From positions 23,871 through 87,870 of the forward strand of contig JAGXGA010000033.1 of assembly GCA_024636975.1 (NCBI GenBank): a stretch of 64,000 nt of DNA, written 5' to 3'. This document shows, one piece after another, positions 34,082 to 43,788 of this stretch. The notes beneath the pieces are model-generated. The model saw only the letters and a list, made by a program, of their open reading frames with translations. It had not been told where the DNA came from and made no database searches. The position numbers and the translations under genes were made by a program. Numbering within the stretch: the first letter of the stretch is position 1; every line of letters begins with the position of its first letter. The stretch comes from Mariniphaga sp. (GTDB lineage: Bacteria; Bacteroidota; Bacteroidia; Bacteroidales; Prolixibacteraceae).

Positions 34082-36535
34082 TTATTTGCGTAATTGGGCA
34101 CCCAAATCACGTTCAAATGCAGCAACCAGCTTTTGCATGGTTTTATCAATCTGTTTGTCGTTCAGGGTCCGTAAATCATCGCGAAGAACGAAACTTACAG
34201 CATACGATTTTTTACCTTCGGGAATTCCTTTGCCTTCATATACGTCAAACAGGCCTGTCTCCATTAATATCTTCCGCTCTGTTTTATACGCTATTTCTTC
34301 AATCTCCCTGAATTTTACCTGCTTGTCGACAACCAGTGCCAGGTCTCGGCGTACGGCCGGGAATTTTGGCAATTCCTCAAAAAGGACTTTATGCCGTGCC
34401 AGTTTTAACATTACTGCATTCCAGTTAAAATCGGCATAATAAACCGGGTTTTCAACCCCGAATTTTTTAAGGAACCGTTTTGCTACAGTACCTGTTTCCA
34501 GCACGGTTTTGTTGTTTTCAATGTAGCTGATTCCTTCAGAAAACAATTCGTTTTTTGTTTCAGATAGCTGAAGTTGCGCGATTGTATATCCCATACGTTT
34601 TAGGATGTTTTCGGCTATTGATTTAAGATGGAAAAAAGAAGTGGGCTTTTGCTCCATAGCCCAGCTTTCAGAAGTTTGAGCACCGGTAATAAACAGTCCC
34701 AGATGTTCCTCTTCGTGGTAATTTCGCACCGGCTGTTCTTTTAGCTCAGTTCCTTTAAAGAAATAGCAGTTGCCAAATTCATACAACTTCAAATCTTTGT
34801 TTTGGCGGTTGGCATTCCAGGCTATGCATTCGAGCCCGCCAAACAATAAGGTCTGGCGCATACCATTCAGATCGGCACTTAATGGGTTCAGCAGGTTTAC
34901 TGTGTTTTCATGCCGGTACTGCTCCATTCCCTCATAATACATTGATTTTGTAAGTGAATTTGACCAGATTTCATTGAACCCCTGTGAGGTGAGCATCTCC
35001 GATACCAGGTTACGTACCTGGTCGGGATCGGGTTTTACCGACACCTGAAGCGAAGATTTAACCACCGAAGGTATTTCCACATTATTATAACCGTATATCC
35101 GGAGGATTTCTTCAATTACATCAGCTTCCCGCTTTACATCGACCCTGTAGGGAGGTACAGCAAGTGACAATCCTTTTTCTGTTTCGCTTTCGATATCTAT
35201 TTCAAGCGAAGTAAGTATTTTTTTAATTGTTTCTGCACCCAGGTCTTTTCCAATAAGTCGGGCAATATTTTTATAGGTTACCTGCACCTTGAAATGTTCT
35301 GCTGGCATTGGATAAACATCCTGTATTTCTGAAGAAATTGTTCCCCCGGCAATCTCCTTAATCAGAATTGCTGCACGTTTTAATGCATAAATTACTCCAT
35401 TGGGATCGGTACCCCGTTCAAATCGGAACGAGGCGTCGGTATTAAGGCCATGGCGACGTGCTGTTTTGCGGATATATACCGGGTCGAACCAGGCGCTTTC
35501 AAGGAAGATGGATGTTGTAGATTCCTTGACTCCTGAAGTCAGTCCACCAAAAACACCACCAATGCACATGGGTTCTTTGGTATTACAAATCATCAGGTCG
35601 TCCTCGTGAAGACCGCGTTCAACTTCATCGAGCGTGGTAAATTTTGTTCCTGCAGGTACGGTTTGTACAACAACTTTTTTGCCGGCTATTTCAGCGGCAT
35701 CGAAGGCATGAAGCGGCTGGCCTGTTTCGAACAATACGAAATTAGTTACATCAACCACATTATTAATAGGCGTATGCCCAATTGCCTTCAGCCGGTTTTT
35801 AAGCCATGCCGGTGATTCTTTTACCTTTATACCTGATAGTGTAACACCTGCATACCTGGGGCAAGCTTCCGGATTTCTTATTTCTACCGGAATTTCGAGG
35901 TCGTTATTATCTGTCTTGAACATGTCAACCGGCATTCGTTTAAATGCAGCTGGCCTGGTTTGGTTTATAAAAGCAGCCAGGTCGCGGGCTACACCAATGT
36001 GTGATGCCCCGTCGATGCGGTTGGGTGTTAAATCTACTTCAATTACCCAATCCGACTCAACGTTGAAGTACTCTTTGGCAGGAATGCCGATTTCTACTGT
36101 ATCGTCCAGCACAATAATCCCGTCATGATCGGTTCCTATACCAATTTCATCCTCAGCGCAAATCATCCCTTCAGATACTTCACCCCTGATTTTGACCTTT
36201 TTTAAAGTCAGTTCCTGATCTCCGATATACAAGGTTGTTCCAACAGGAGCCACCACTACTTTTTGTCCTGCAGCCACATTGGGGGCCCCGCAAACAATTG
36301 GCAGCAGACTGCCTGTTCCGATATCGACCGTGGTTATGCTCAGATGATCGGAGTTGGGGTGTTTTGCACAGGTAACAACCAGCCCCGTCACCAAGCCTTC
36401 CATACCGCCTTTAATGGTTTCCACCTTTTCAATGCTGCCCACTTCAAGTCCGGTTTGGGTTAATATTTTACTTACTTCTTCAGGTGATTCTTCCAACTGA
36501 ATGTAATCCTTTAACCAGGTATAAGATATCTTCAT
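34082..36535 (-). CDS. pheT: Phenylalanine--tRNA ligase beta subunit
   Basis: An 817-residue protein with all expected domains: N-terminal LKDYIQLEESPEEV, tRNA-binding (OB-fold) region (about 40-150) with NSDHLSITTVD, B3/B4 editing region with GVARDLAAF and NVVDVTNF, B5 with YRVDVKREADVIEE, the catalytic-like core, and a C-terminal FDX-ACB domain with FPAVRRDLALVVD. It forms the alpha2beta2 enzyme with PheS, which is not in this window. Housekeeping gene; length normal. Confidence 0.97.
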   Translation of the reverse strand: MKISYTWLKDYIQLEESPEEVSKILTQTGLEVGSIEKVETIKGGMEGLVTGLVVTCAKHPNSDHLSITTVDIGTGSLLPIVCGAPNVAAGQKVVVAPVGTTLYIGDQELTLKKVKIRGEVSEGMICAEDEIGIGTDHDGIIVLDDTVEIGIPAKEYFNVESDWVIEVDLTPNRIDGASHIGVARDLAAFINQTRPAAFKRMPVDMFKTDNNDLEIPVEIRNPEACPRYAGVTLSGIKVKESPAWLKNRLKAIGHTPINNVVDVTNFVLFETGQPLHAFDAAEIAGKKVVVQTVPAGTKFTTLDEVERGLHEDDLMICNTKEPMCIGGVFGGLTSGVKESTTSIFLESAWFDPVYIRKTARRHGLNTDASFRFERGTDPNGVIYALKRAAILIKEIAGGTISSEIQDVYPMPAEHFKVQVTYKNIARLIGKDLGAETIKKILTSLEIDIESETEKGLSLAVPPYRVDVKREADVIEEILRIYGYNNVEIPSVVKSSLQVSVKPDPDQVRNLVSEMLTSQGFNEIWSNSLTKSMYYEGMEQYRHENTVNLLNPLSADLNGMRQTLLFGGLECIAWNANRQNKDLKLYEFGNCYFFKGTELKEQPVRNYHEEEHLGLFITGAQTSESWAMEQKPTSFFHLKSIAENILKRMGYTIAQLQLSETKNELFSEGISYIENNKTVLETGTVAKRFLKKFGVENPVYYADFNWNAVMLKLARHKVLFEELPKFPAVRRDLALVVDKQVKFREIEEIAYKTERKILMETGLFDVYEGKGIPEGKKSYAVSFVLRDDLRTLNDKQIDKTMQKLVAAFERDLGAQLRK

Positions 36536-37044
36536 GCCAACTTCATGCTAAAAATTAATGAAGGAACAAAAATATAGATTTTACCTGAATAATCAGCAGG
36601 ATTGGTGGCCTGATAACAGTTGGTTAAATTAAAGAGGTAGGGCAAATAAGTGGCTTACCTAATTCCCGGGGACATAGTACTTGGCTGCAGCTATGTATTT
36701 AGGCCTTCTGCCACAGGGTGGACCCAATCCCTGTTGATGTTCTTTTCTTTTTTGGCTAATAAGAAAAGATCCAAAAGAAGTCTTCTCCCGATGTATCGGG
36801 ATCGTACACAGTAACGGAGCCGTTTAAGAATCCATTTTTATAGTTAAATGTTGATTAGGTAATGCGTTTTTGTAAATTGTGCACATGCTCATTTAGGGCA
36901 GCCACCTCGTGTAGAGTGCATTTGTCAGATTTGCTAATATTGAGTGTCATACTTCAATAAACTATTGCATGGATCGAATTGTTCGTGCTTCGTGATGTCA
37001 AACAACACAACATATACAAATGTTTGGGCAAAATACTTATTACA
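36536..37044. other. Intergenic region with hairpins, left edge of the AT-rich cassette
   Basis: No gene is visible in these 509 bases. It holds cttttctt/aagaaaag (36742-36749 and 36761-36768), and tcccgat/atcggga with a 2-base loop (36786-36801). The block from about 36690 to 36830 looks like the kind of decayed intergenic repeat often seen in Bacteroidota. The downstream 200 bases are AT-rich and presumably carry the promoter of the regulator gene. Confidence 0.5.
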
Positions 37045-37635
37045 ATGGACGCTAATCAAGAAATAATATTAAACTCTATTTTTCAAAAACACACCACGAT
37101 TGGTAATTCTTCATTGAGAAAATTTATAGATGTATGTGAATTAAAAACATTGAAAAAGGGAGAACAGTTTTCTACTATTAATAAACCTGACTCCTATGAA
37201 TATTTTTTAATAGACAGTTTAGTTTGCCGTTATATATTTGATGAACAGGGTGAAATTGTGGTTAGTGGTTTTTATCTGCCTGGAACAGTCATTACCCCAA
37301 ATTTTGCCAGAACTGTAAATGGTAAAAGTATTTACATTTTAGAAGTTTTATCAGACGGATCTTTAGCCCGAATACCGGTAAAAATAATGGATTCTTTGCG
37401 TTATTCTTATGAAGATATAAAAACTTTTGGAGCAAAAGTTGTTGAAAATGAACTTGCTAAAACACTTCATGCAGAGGTCTCATATCGGGTATTGACTGCT
37501 AAAAATAGATTAATTAACTTTCGGAAAGAATATCCCAATCTTGAAAATCTAATTCCTCATTCATTCATCGCCTCATATCTAGGAATTACCACTGTTTCGT
37601 TTTCAAGAGTAAGAAACGAACTGACAAAGACATAA
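37045..37635 (+). CDS. Crp/Fnr-family transcriptional regulator
   Basis: A roughly 196-residue protein with an N-terminal cyclic-nucleotide-binding-like beta-roll (LKKGEQFSTINKPDSYEYFL and VVSGFYLPGTVI) and a C-terminal helix-turn-helix HSFIASYLGITTVSFSRVRNEL. The ligand residues are not the canonical cAMP set, so the effector is unknown, as is common in Bacteroidota. I chose the ATG at 37045; an upstream frame to 36979 adds residues without family character. It precedes two hydrolase genes in the same direction. Confidence 0.87.
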   Translation: MDANQEIILNSIFQKHTTIGNSSLRKFIDVCELKTLKKGEQFSTINKPDSYEYFLIDSLVCRYIFDEQGEIVVSGFYLPGTVITPNFARTVNGKSIYILEVLSDGSLARIPVKIMDSLRYSYEDIKTFGAKVVENELAKTLHAEVSYRVLTAKNRLINFRKEYPNLENLIPHSFIASYLGITTVSFSRVRNELTKT

Positions 37636-37707
37636 TCGTTTCTTATCAAATGATAATAGAAAATGTTTCACCTGTAACTAATTTTGGATCAATTTAAATG
37701 ATTCAAA

Positions 37708-38607
37708 ATGAAAAATCTATTATTTCTCTTTTCGTTTTTTGGTACCATATTTCCTGCTTTGGGAACTAACCCTGATACAATCAACTGTAATTGCAGCGGT
37801 CAAGGTCCAATTACATTTGTATTTGATGCCGGTATGGGAAATTGGTCTATATTTTTCAAACCCCTTGCCAGCAAGTTAACAGGTAATATTAAAATATGCC
37901 TGTTTGACAGGCCTGGTTATTCCAGTCCACATAAAGTTGAAGATAAACCAAATGCACTTTCAATAGCCATGCACATGAAACAGGTACTCTTAAAAGAGGG
38001 CGTCAAAGATTCGGTAATTCTTGTGGGACATTCAATGGGTGGATTAAATGTTAGAATGTTTCAGAGCCTATACCCTGAAATGGTGAAAGGAATGATTTTA
38101 ATCGATGCGGCAAATCCTGACCTGCTTGAAAAAATGCCTGAAGTTAAAACTAACATTCAGGAACAAATAAGACAGATGAGGAAGGTTAGCAGACTAGCAA
38201 AATTTGGATTGTTGAATTTTGCAAAAAGTCAAATTCCTACATTTGGTTTGCCAAAGGCGTATTTAAAGGATTATTATAAAATCGTTACAAAATCATTCTA
38301 TTACGAAACATATATTCAAGAGCTGGAGAATCTCAGCCACAGTATTGAACAATGCAAAAACCTTCCAAATCTTGGCAACCTTCCATTGCTTGTTATTTCA
38401 AGCAGACAAGGATTAAATAGTAATGCCAGTGAAATATCTGAAAATAGCAATACAGATTATCGCTGGATAGGATTGCAAAAAGAACTGGCCTCGCTATCGT
38501 CAAACTCCATATATCTGGAAAGTGATGAAGACCATTTTATTCACCTTTCTGACACAGCGTTGGTAGTTGAGGCAATCCATAATTTTTATAATTTCAGCTT
38601 TAAATAA
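37708..38607 (+). CDS. Exported alpha/beta hydrolase
   Basis: A 299-residue protein with a short signal peptide (about 1-19) and an alpha/beta hydrolase fold: oxyanion-region VFDAGMGNW, nucleophile Ser in VGHSMGG (about residue 112), and the His in ESDEDHFIHLSD near the C-terminus. The substrate is unknown; esterases of this type act on small esters or thioesters. It lies between the Crp-like gene and the beta-lactamase-like gene in one AT-rich operon. Confidence 0.88.
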   Translation: MKNLLFLFSFFGTIFPALGTNPDTINCNCSGQGPITFVFDAGMGNWSIFFKPLASKLTGNIKICLFDRPGYSSPHKVEDKPNALSIAMHMKQVLLKEGVKDSVILVGHSMGGLNVRMFQSLYPEMVKGMILIDAANPDLLEKMPEVKTNIQEQIRQMRKVSRLAKFGLLNFAKSQIPTFGLPKAYLKDYYKIVTKSFYYETYIQELENLSHSIEQCKNLPNLGNLPLLVISSRQGLNSNASEISENSNTDYRWIGLQKELASLSSNSIYLESDEDHFIHLSDTALVVEAIHNFYNFSFK

Positions 38608-38616
38608 ATCAATAAA

Positions 38617-39783
38617 ATGAAAGCTGTTCTTTTAATTTCCATAATCATGCTTCTTGGCACTTCTTGTAATCAAAATGAATCAGATAACTTAAAAATCATG
38701 AATAACATGAATTACAGCACAACCATTCTGGATAATGAAATAAGAAAAGGAAGAACCCCGTCTGTTCAATACCTTTTTTTTTCTGTCGATAGTATATTAT
38801 ATGATTATTCCTCGGGATATTCTGATATAAAGACAAGGATGAAAGTTGACCGCAACACTACCTTTAATGCCTTTTCAATTACAAAAACTTTTACTGCACT
38901 TGCAATACTGCAGCTTGCAGAGGAGAATTTAGTCTCATTGGAAAAATCAGTAAAACATTATTTGCCTTCTTCCAAAATTTCTGAGAATGTACTGGTAAAA
39001 CATCTTATGAATCATACATCAGGCCTATCAAACCCTTTACCCTTAAGTTGGATACATTTATCTTCAGAACATAATAATTTCAATCGCGACGAATTCTTTA
39101 ACCCTATTTTAGAAAATAACTTAAAGATGAAAACTGAACCAGGATCTAAGTTCAAATATTCCAACCTAGGCTATATTTATCTTGCCTTGATTATAGAAAA
39201 AGTTTCGGAAATGAACTATGAGGATTATGTGGCAAAGAATATTCTTGACCAGGTTCAACTCGAATCCGAAGTGCTTGATTTTAAAATTCCTCATGATTTT
39301 TTACATGCTAAAGGTTATCATAGTAATAGAAGCATATCAATGTTCCTATTGAATTTTCTGTTAGACAAATCTAAATACATGGCTAAGCCCGTTGGCAAGT
39401 GGAAGCCGTTTAAACAATACTATGTTAACGGTACGCCTTATGGTGGACTAATTTGTAATTCCCGGGGGCTTGTTAAATATGGTCAGGAAATGCTTAAAGA
39501 AAATAACGCCCTCATATCAGAAGGCAGCAAAAAGCTGCTTTTCACTGAAAATGTAGATGATAAAGGAAGAAGAACCGGCATGTGTTTATCCTGGTTCACA
39601 GGAAAACTTGACAAATATCGATACGTTGCCCATGCAGGAGGAGGTGGAGGGTATTATTGTGAACTTAGGCTCTATCCGGAATTTAAGTTGGGTAGTTTGA
39701 TTGTGTTCAACAGATCAGGATTTAGTGATGAAAGATACCTCGATAAACTTGATTTGGCACTTTTAGAATATAATGTAAAATAA
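38617..39783 (+). CDS. Serine hydrolase of the beta-lactamase/class C family, lipoprotein
   Basis: A 388-residue protein with a signal peptide and lipobox LLGTSC (Cys17). The serine beta-lactamase-like fold shows Ser-x-x-Lys in SITKTF (about residue 91), Tyr-x-Asn in YSNLGY (about 186), and HAGGGG in place of the KTG box (about 344). The family includes carboxypeptidases, esterases and, rarely, lactamases. It follows the alpha/beta hydrolase after 9 bases, so the two are co-transcribed. Confidence 0.9.
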   Translation: MKAVLLISIIMLLGTSCNQNESDNLKIMNNMNYSTTILDNEIRKGRTPSVQYLFFSVDSILYDYSSGYSDIKTRMKVDRNTTFNAFSITKTFTALAILQLAEENLVSLEKSVKHYLPSSKISENVLVKHLMNHTSGLSNPLPLSWIHLSSEHNNFNRDEFFNPILENNLKMKTEPGSKFKYSNLGYIYLALIIEKVSEMNYEDYVAKNILDQVQLESEVLDFKIPHDFLHAKGYHSNRSISMFLLNFLLDKSKYMAKPVGKWKPFKQYYVNGTPYGGLICNSRGLVKYGQEMLKENNALISEGSKKLLFTENVDDKGRRTGMCLSWFTGKLDKYRYVAHAGGGGGYYCELRLYPEFKLGSLIVFNRSGFSDERYLDKLDLALLEYNVK

Positions 39784-39910
39784 GCCTGCCAAATCCAATT
39801 TGTAAAAGTATTTGATCTTTACTTTTTTTTGAAAATGTTTTAACCGGCATGCAAGGACAGATTGGATTTATTAGAACTATGCCAGGTAATCTGCGCGTAT
39901 CCTGTGGTTG

Positions 39911-39947
39911 TAAAAGCAAAAGAGGCTGCCCGATTAGGCAACCTCTT
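39911..39947 (-). terminator. Rho-independent terminator of the M3 peptidase gene
   Basis: On the minus strand aagaggttgcc and ggcagcctctt pair (one mismatch) around a 6-base loop, followed by ttgctttta. It lies about 23 bases after the peptidase stop codon. Confidence 0.85.
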
Positions 39948-39969
39948 AAATGTATTTTCTGTTGACTGA

Positions 39970-42093
39970 TTAAAGCAGTCCTTTCTTTTCCAGATAAGGT
40001 TCAATGGAAGGTTCTTTTCCACGGAATTTTTTATAGACTTCCATACCTTCATCGGAACCGCACTTTTCGAGAAGGGTTCTGAATTTTGCAGCTACTTCAG
40101 GATTGAACAGATCTCCTGTTTCTTTAAAGGCATAAAATGCATCGGTATCAAGCACACCTGCCCAATAATAAACGTAGTAACCGGCAGAATATCCTCCACT
40201 GAAGATGTGGCCGAAATATGTACTTCGGTAACGGGGAATAAATTCAGGAATTAACCCAATTTTATCCATTGAAGCTTTTTCGAAGGCCCTTACGTCAGAA
40301 ATATCAGTATTTGCAGTGGTGTGGTAATCCATATCGAGTAATGCTGCGGCCACAAATTCACCGGTTTCAAATCCCTGGTTGAAGGTACCGCTCTTTTCCA
40401 GCTTGGCAATCAATTCATCGGGAATGGGTTCTCCTGTTTTGTAGTGTGTAGCATAAACTTTTAGTACTTCCGGTTCAGCAGCCCAGTTCTCCATTATCTG
40501 TGAAGGCAGTTCAACAAAGTCCCGCGGTACACTTCCTGCAGTACGATCATAAGGTCCATCGGCGAATAAACCATGCAGTGCATGTCCAAATTCGTGGAAG
40601 AAAGTTGATACCTCATCGAAGCTTAACAGTGCCGGAGATTCTCCTGAAGGACGGGTGAAGTTCATAACGATGGAACCGATTCGGGTAATGCGTTCACCGT
40701 TTCGATAAGTGGCACTGCGAAAGGAAGTGGACCAGGCACCAACTCTTTTGCCATCACGCGGGTGAAAATCCATGTACAATACTCCAAGTGGTGAACCATT
40801 GGCTTCCAGTACCTCATATACTTCAGCTTCTTCATGATAGGTAGGCCAGTCGCGTTTTTCAAATTTCAGCCCGTAAAGATTTTCTACTACATAGAAAATA
40901 CCTTTTTTGGCATTATCAAGGCTAAAGTAAGGTTTAATTTCAGCTTCGTCCAGATCAAATTTCTGTTTCCTGAGCTTCTCGCTGTAATACCACCAGTCCC
41001 ACGATGCAAGCTTAAAGTTACCACCTTCCTTATCAATAATTTGCTGCATTTCCTGCACATCCTGTTTGGCCATTACCAGGGCAGGTTCCCATAGCTTAGC
41101 CAGGAAATCATATACAGCTTCAGGAGTTTTGGCCATGTTTACATCAATGATGTATTCTGCATAATTATCGAACCCAAGGAGCTTAGCCTTTTGATCACGC
41201 AGTTTAACTACCTTTTTTATTACTTCCTTGTTATCGAATTCATTGTCGTTATCGCCGCGCATAAAGTAACCATTGTAAAGTTTTTCACGCAGGTCCCTGT
41301 TTTCGGCATACTGTAGAAATGGTATCATACTTGGTTTGGCAAGCGTGAATACCCATTTGCCATCTTCTCCCACAGCCTTAGCATCGTCGGCAGCGCGTGC
41401 AATTACATCTTCAGACAAACCGGCCAGATCTTCCTTGTTTTCGATGACAAGCTTGAAATTACGATTAGTTTCAGCCAGCAGGTTTTCACCAAACTGAAGG
41501 CTCAGTTTTGACAATTCTTCATTATACGCTCTTAGCTTTGCCTGGTCTTCAGCTGAAAGATTGGCTCCGCTGCGAACAAAATCCTGGTAATATTTTTCTG
41601 TTGCCCGCATCTGTTCAGCATTAAGGTTCAGCTCGTTCCGTTTTTCATAAACGCTGTTTATCTTATTAAACAAGCCCGGATTCATTGAAATGTTGTCCCT
41701 GTGTTGAGTCATCAATGGCGAAATTTCGCGTGCAATTGCCTGCATGTTGTCGTTCGTATTTGCAGAGTTCAGTGGCCCAAAAACACCATTTACCTTTGTA
41801 AGCAAATCACCTGATTTATCATAGGCCATAATGGTGTTTTCAAATGTTGGCTCTTCACTGCTCTCAACTATGGCTTTTACTTCAGCCTCCTGTTGCTTAA
41901 TTCCTTCCTTAATTGCAGGAAGAAAATGCTCTTCTTTGATTTCATCAAAGGGTGGAACGCCATGAGGTGTGTTCCATTCACTAAAAAAAGGATTATTCAT
42001 ATCGGCATCTGATACATTTTTTTGATTCTGGCAGGAATACATCACTGCAGCAAAAACAAAAATTACATAAAAAAATCTAATTGTTTTATTCAT
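39970..42093 (-). CDS. M3-family peptidyl-dipeptidase (Dcp-like), lipoprotein
   Basis: A 707-residue zinc peptidase. The signal peptide ends in the lipobox AVMYSC (Cys21), so it is periplasmic and lipid-anchored. The zinc motif HEFGHALH is at about residue 500, with the third ligand Glu about 25 residues on. The N-terminal NPFFSEWNTPHGVPPFDEIK is the typical start of Dcp-like M3 peptidases. It cleaves dipeptides from peptide C-termini. Length is normal. Confidence 0.95.
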   Translation of the reverse strand: MNKTIRFFYVIFVFAAVMYSCQNQKNVSDADMNNPFFSEWNTPHGVPPFDEIKEEHFLPAIKEGIKQQEAEVKAIVESSEEPTFENTIMAYDKSGDLLTKVNGVFGPLNSANTNDNMQAIAREISPLMTQHRDNISMNPGLFNKINSVYEKRNELNLNAEQMRATEKYYQDFVRSGANLSAEDQAKLRAYNEELSKLSLQFGENLLAETNRNFKLVIENKEDLAGLSEDVIARAADDAKAVGEDGKWVFTLAKPSMIPFLQYAENRDLREKLYNGYFMRGDNDNEFDNKEVIKKVVKLRDQKAKLLGFDNYAEYIIDVNMAKTPEAVYDFLAKLWEPALVMAKQDVQEMQQIIDKEGGNFKLASWDWWYYSEKLRKQKFDLDEAEIKPYFSLDNAKKGIFYVVENLYGLKFEKRDWPTYHEEAEVYEVLEANGSPLGVLYMDFHPRDGKRVGAWSTSFRSATYRNGERITRIGSIVMNFTRPSGESPALLSFDEVSTFFHEFGHALHGLFADGPYDRTAGSVPRDFVELPSQIMENWAAEPEVLKVYATHYKTGEPIPDELIAKLEKSGTFNQGFETGEFVAAALLDMDYHTTANTDISDVRAFEKASMDKIGLIPEFIPRYRSTYFGHIFSGGYSAGYYVYYWAGVLDTDAFYAFKETGDLFNPEVAAKFRTLLEKCGSDEGMEVYKKFRGKEPSIEPYLEKKGLL

Positions 42094-42259
42094 TATTATG
42101 TTACCATTGATTTTCGGGTTGCAAAAATATCATTTTCAGGTATCTTAAATATGATTATTATAAGTTCTTTGATTAATTTTTCTAAAAAAACAGTAGTTAG
42201 GGTTAAAAAGGGTTAAAGATTAATTCTGACAATAGGAGGTATAGTTGATTCATTTTTTT

Positions 42260-42267
42260 TATTTTTG
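42260..42267 (+). promoter_or_regulatory. Possible -7 box (TATTTTTG) of the sugar-acid operon
   Basis: TATTTTTG matches the Bacteroidota -7 consensus TAnnTTTG and lies about 28 bases before the ATG at 42296. I see no clear -33 TTG at the right distance. Confidence 0.35.
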
Positions 42268-42295
42268 AAGTAATTCAAATTTAAACCAGTGAAAT

Positions 42296-43705
42296 ATGAC
42301 TTCAATAAAAAAGGAAAACTTCCCGCTTGAAGGTAAAGGTAACAGCAGAAGAAATTTTTTGGGAAAGGCTGCCCTGGGAGGGCTTAGTCTGGCATTTTTG
42401 GCAAAATCAAATGATGTTGCTGCCAGTATTGATTATACGACACAAAACGTAAGGCGCAGTTCAAGCCCCACCGATCTTAAGATAACAGATATGCGGGTAG
42501 CCAATACTACAGATGGTCCTATTTTAAAGATTTATACCAACCAGGATATTTACGGTTTAGGTGAAGTACGTGATATTGCCGATCCGCGTTATGCCCTGAT
42601 GCTGAAAAGCCGCATTTTGGGATTGAACCCGTGCAATGTAGAGCAGATTTTTAAAGCAGTGAAGCAGTTTGGTGGGCATGGCCGGCAGGGTGGAGGAGTT
42701 TCAGGCGTTGAAATGGCACTGTGGGATCTGGCCGGAAAAGCTTATGGAGTTCCGGTTTATCAGATGTTGGGTGGCAAGTACAGAGACAAAGTCAGGATAT
42801 ATGCTGATACCCCTTCCTCAAAAGACCCGGAAGTATATGCAAAACGAATGAGGTACCGGATGGAGCAGGGGTATACTTTTCTTAAAATGGATTTTGGTAT
42901 TGGCCTGATTGAAGATATTCCCAATGCATTGATAGGCGAAAAGTTCTGGGAAGGCCAAAGCGAGTGGGATCAAAGCAGTTTAATGAATCTCAGCAACACA
43001 AAGCATCCGTTCACCCGCATTCAGATAACTGACCTGGGGCTGGAGAAAATGGTTGAATATGTGGACAAGGTAAGAGAAATTGTAGGTTATGAAATTCCTT
43101 TATGTGCCGATCATTTCGGGCACTTTGATACAAACACTGCGATCAGGCTTGGCAATGCGCTCGAAAAATACCAGCTTGCCTGGCTTGAAGATATGGTTCC
43201 GTGGTTCTACACTGAAAAATGGAAAGAGATAACACAAGCCATCAATACACCGACATTAACAGGAGAAGATATCTTTGGCAAGGAAGCCTTCATTAAATTA
43301 TGCGATGAACGTGCCGTAGATATGGTACATCCCGACCTGGCTTCTGCAGGTGGCATTCTGGAGACAAAAAAGATTGGCGATTATGCTGAAGAAAAAGGCA
43401 TAGCAATGGCTTTGCATTTTGCCGGTACACCTGTTTGTTTTATGGCCAATGTGCATTGCGCGGCAGCTACCCAAAATTTCGTGGCACTGGAACATCACGA
43501 TGTGGATACCCCATACTGGGAAGACTATATCACCGGTCATAAACCATTAGTGGAAAATGGCTTTGCACCTGTTCCGGAAGGACCGGGCCTTGGAATCGAT
43601 ATAAATGAAGACGTAGTGAAGGAACACCTGCGAAAAGGTGAAGAGTTTTTTGCACCTACAGAGGAATGGAATGAAAGAAATTCGTGGGATCGGACCTGGA
43701 GCTGA
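42296..43705 (+). CDS. Enolase-superfamily sugar acid dehydratase-like enzyme with Tat signal
   Basis: A 469-residue enzyme of the mandelate racemase/muconate lactonizing branch. After a twin-arginine signal (NSRRNFLGKAALGG, about residues 15-28) come the capping domain and the barrel. The barrel shows TFLKMDFG (Lys), the metal ligands Asp in CADHFGHFD, Glu in LEDMVPW and Glu in LTGEDIFG, and a late His in ALHFAGTP. The complete ligand set predicts activity, dehydrating an aldonic or similar acid. It is the first gene of an operon with a BASS symporter and an RraA-like aldolase. Confidence 0.92.
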   Translation: MTSIKKENFPLEGKGNSRRNFLGKAALGGLSLAFLAKSNDVAASIDYTTQNVRRSSSPTDLKITDMRVANTTDGPILKIYTNQDIYGLGEVRDIADPRYALMLKSRILGLNPCNVEQIFKAVKQFGGHGRQGGGVSGVEMALWDLAGKAYGVPVYQMLGGKYRDKVRIYADTPSSKDPEVYAKRMRYRMEQGYTFLKMDFGIGLIEDIPNALIGEKFWEGQSEWDQSSLMNLSNTKHPFTRIQITDLGLEKMVEYVDKVREIVGYEIPLCADHFGHFDTNTAIRLGNALEKYQLAWLEDMVPWFYTEKWKEITQAINTPTLTGEDIFGKEAFIKLCDERAVDMVHPDLASAGGILETKKIGDYAEEKGIAMALHFAGTPVCFMANVHCAAATQNFVALEHHDVDTPYWEDYITGHKPLVENGFAPVPEGPGLGIDINEDVVKEHLRKGEEFFAPTEEWNERNSWDRTWS

Positions 43706-43788
43706 TTGCTGTTCCATATGAATGTCAGATCTTAAAACAAGATTATCAGTCGGATTTTTGTCAGTGCTAATTACAAAACCTTTTACGT

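Noticed and set aside
33939..34439. A 166-residue plus-strand frame across the DMT transporter and pheT ends
   Set aside because: It spans the ends of two well-supported minus-strand genes and has no protein-like features.
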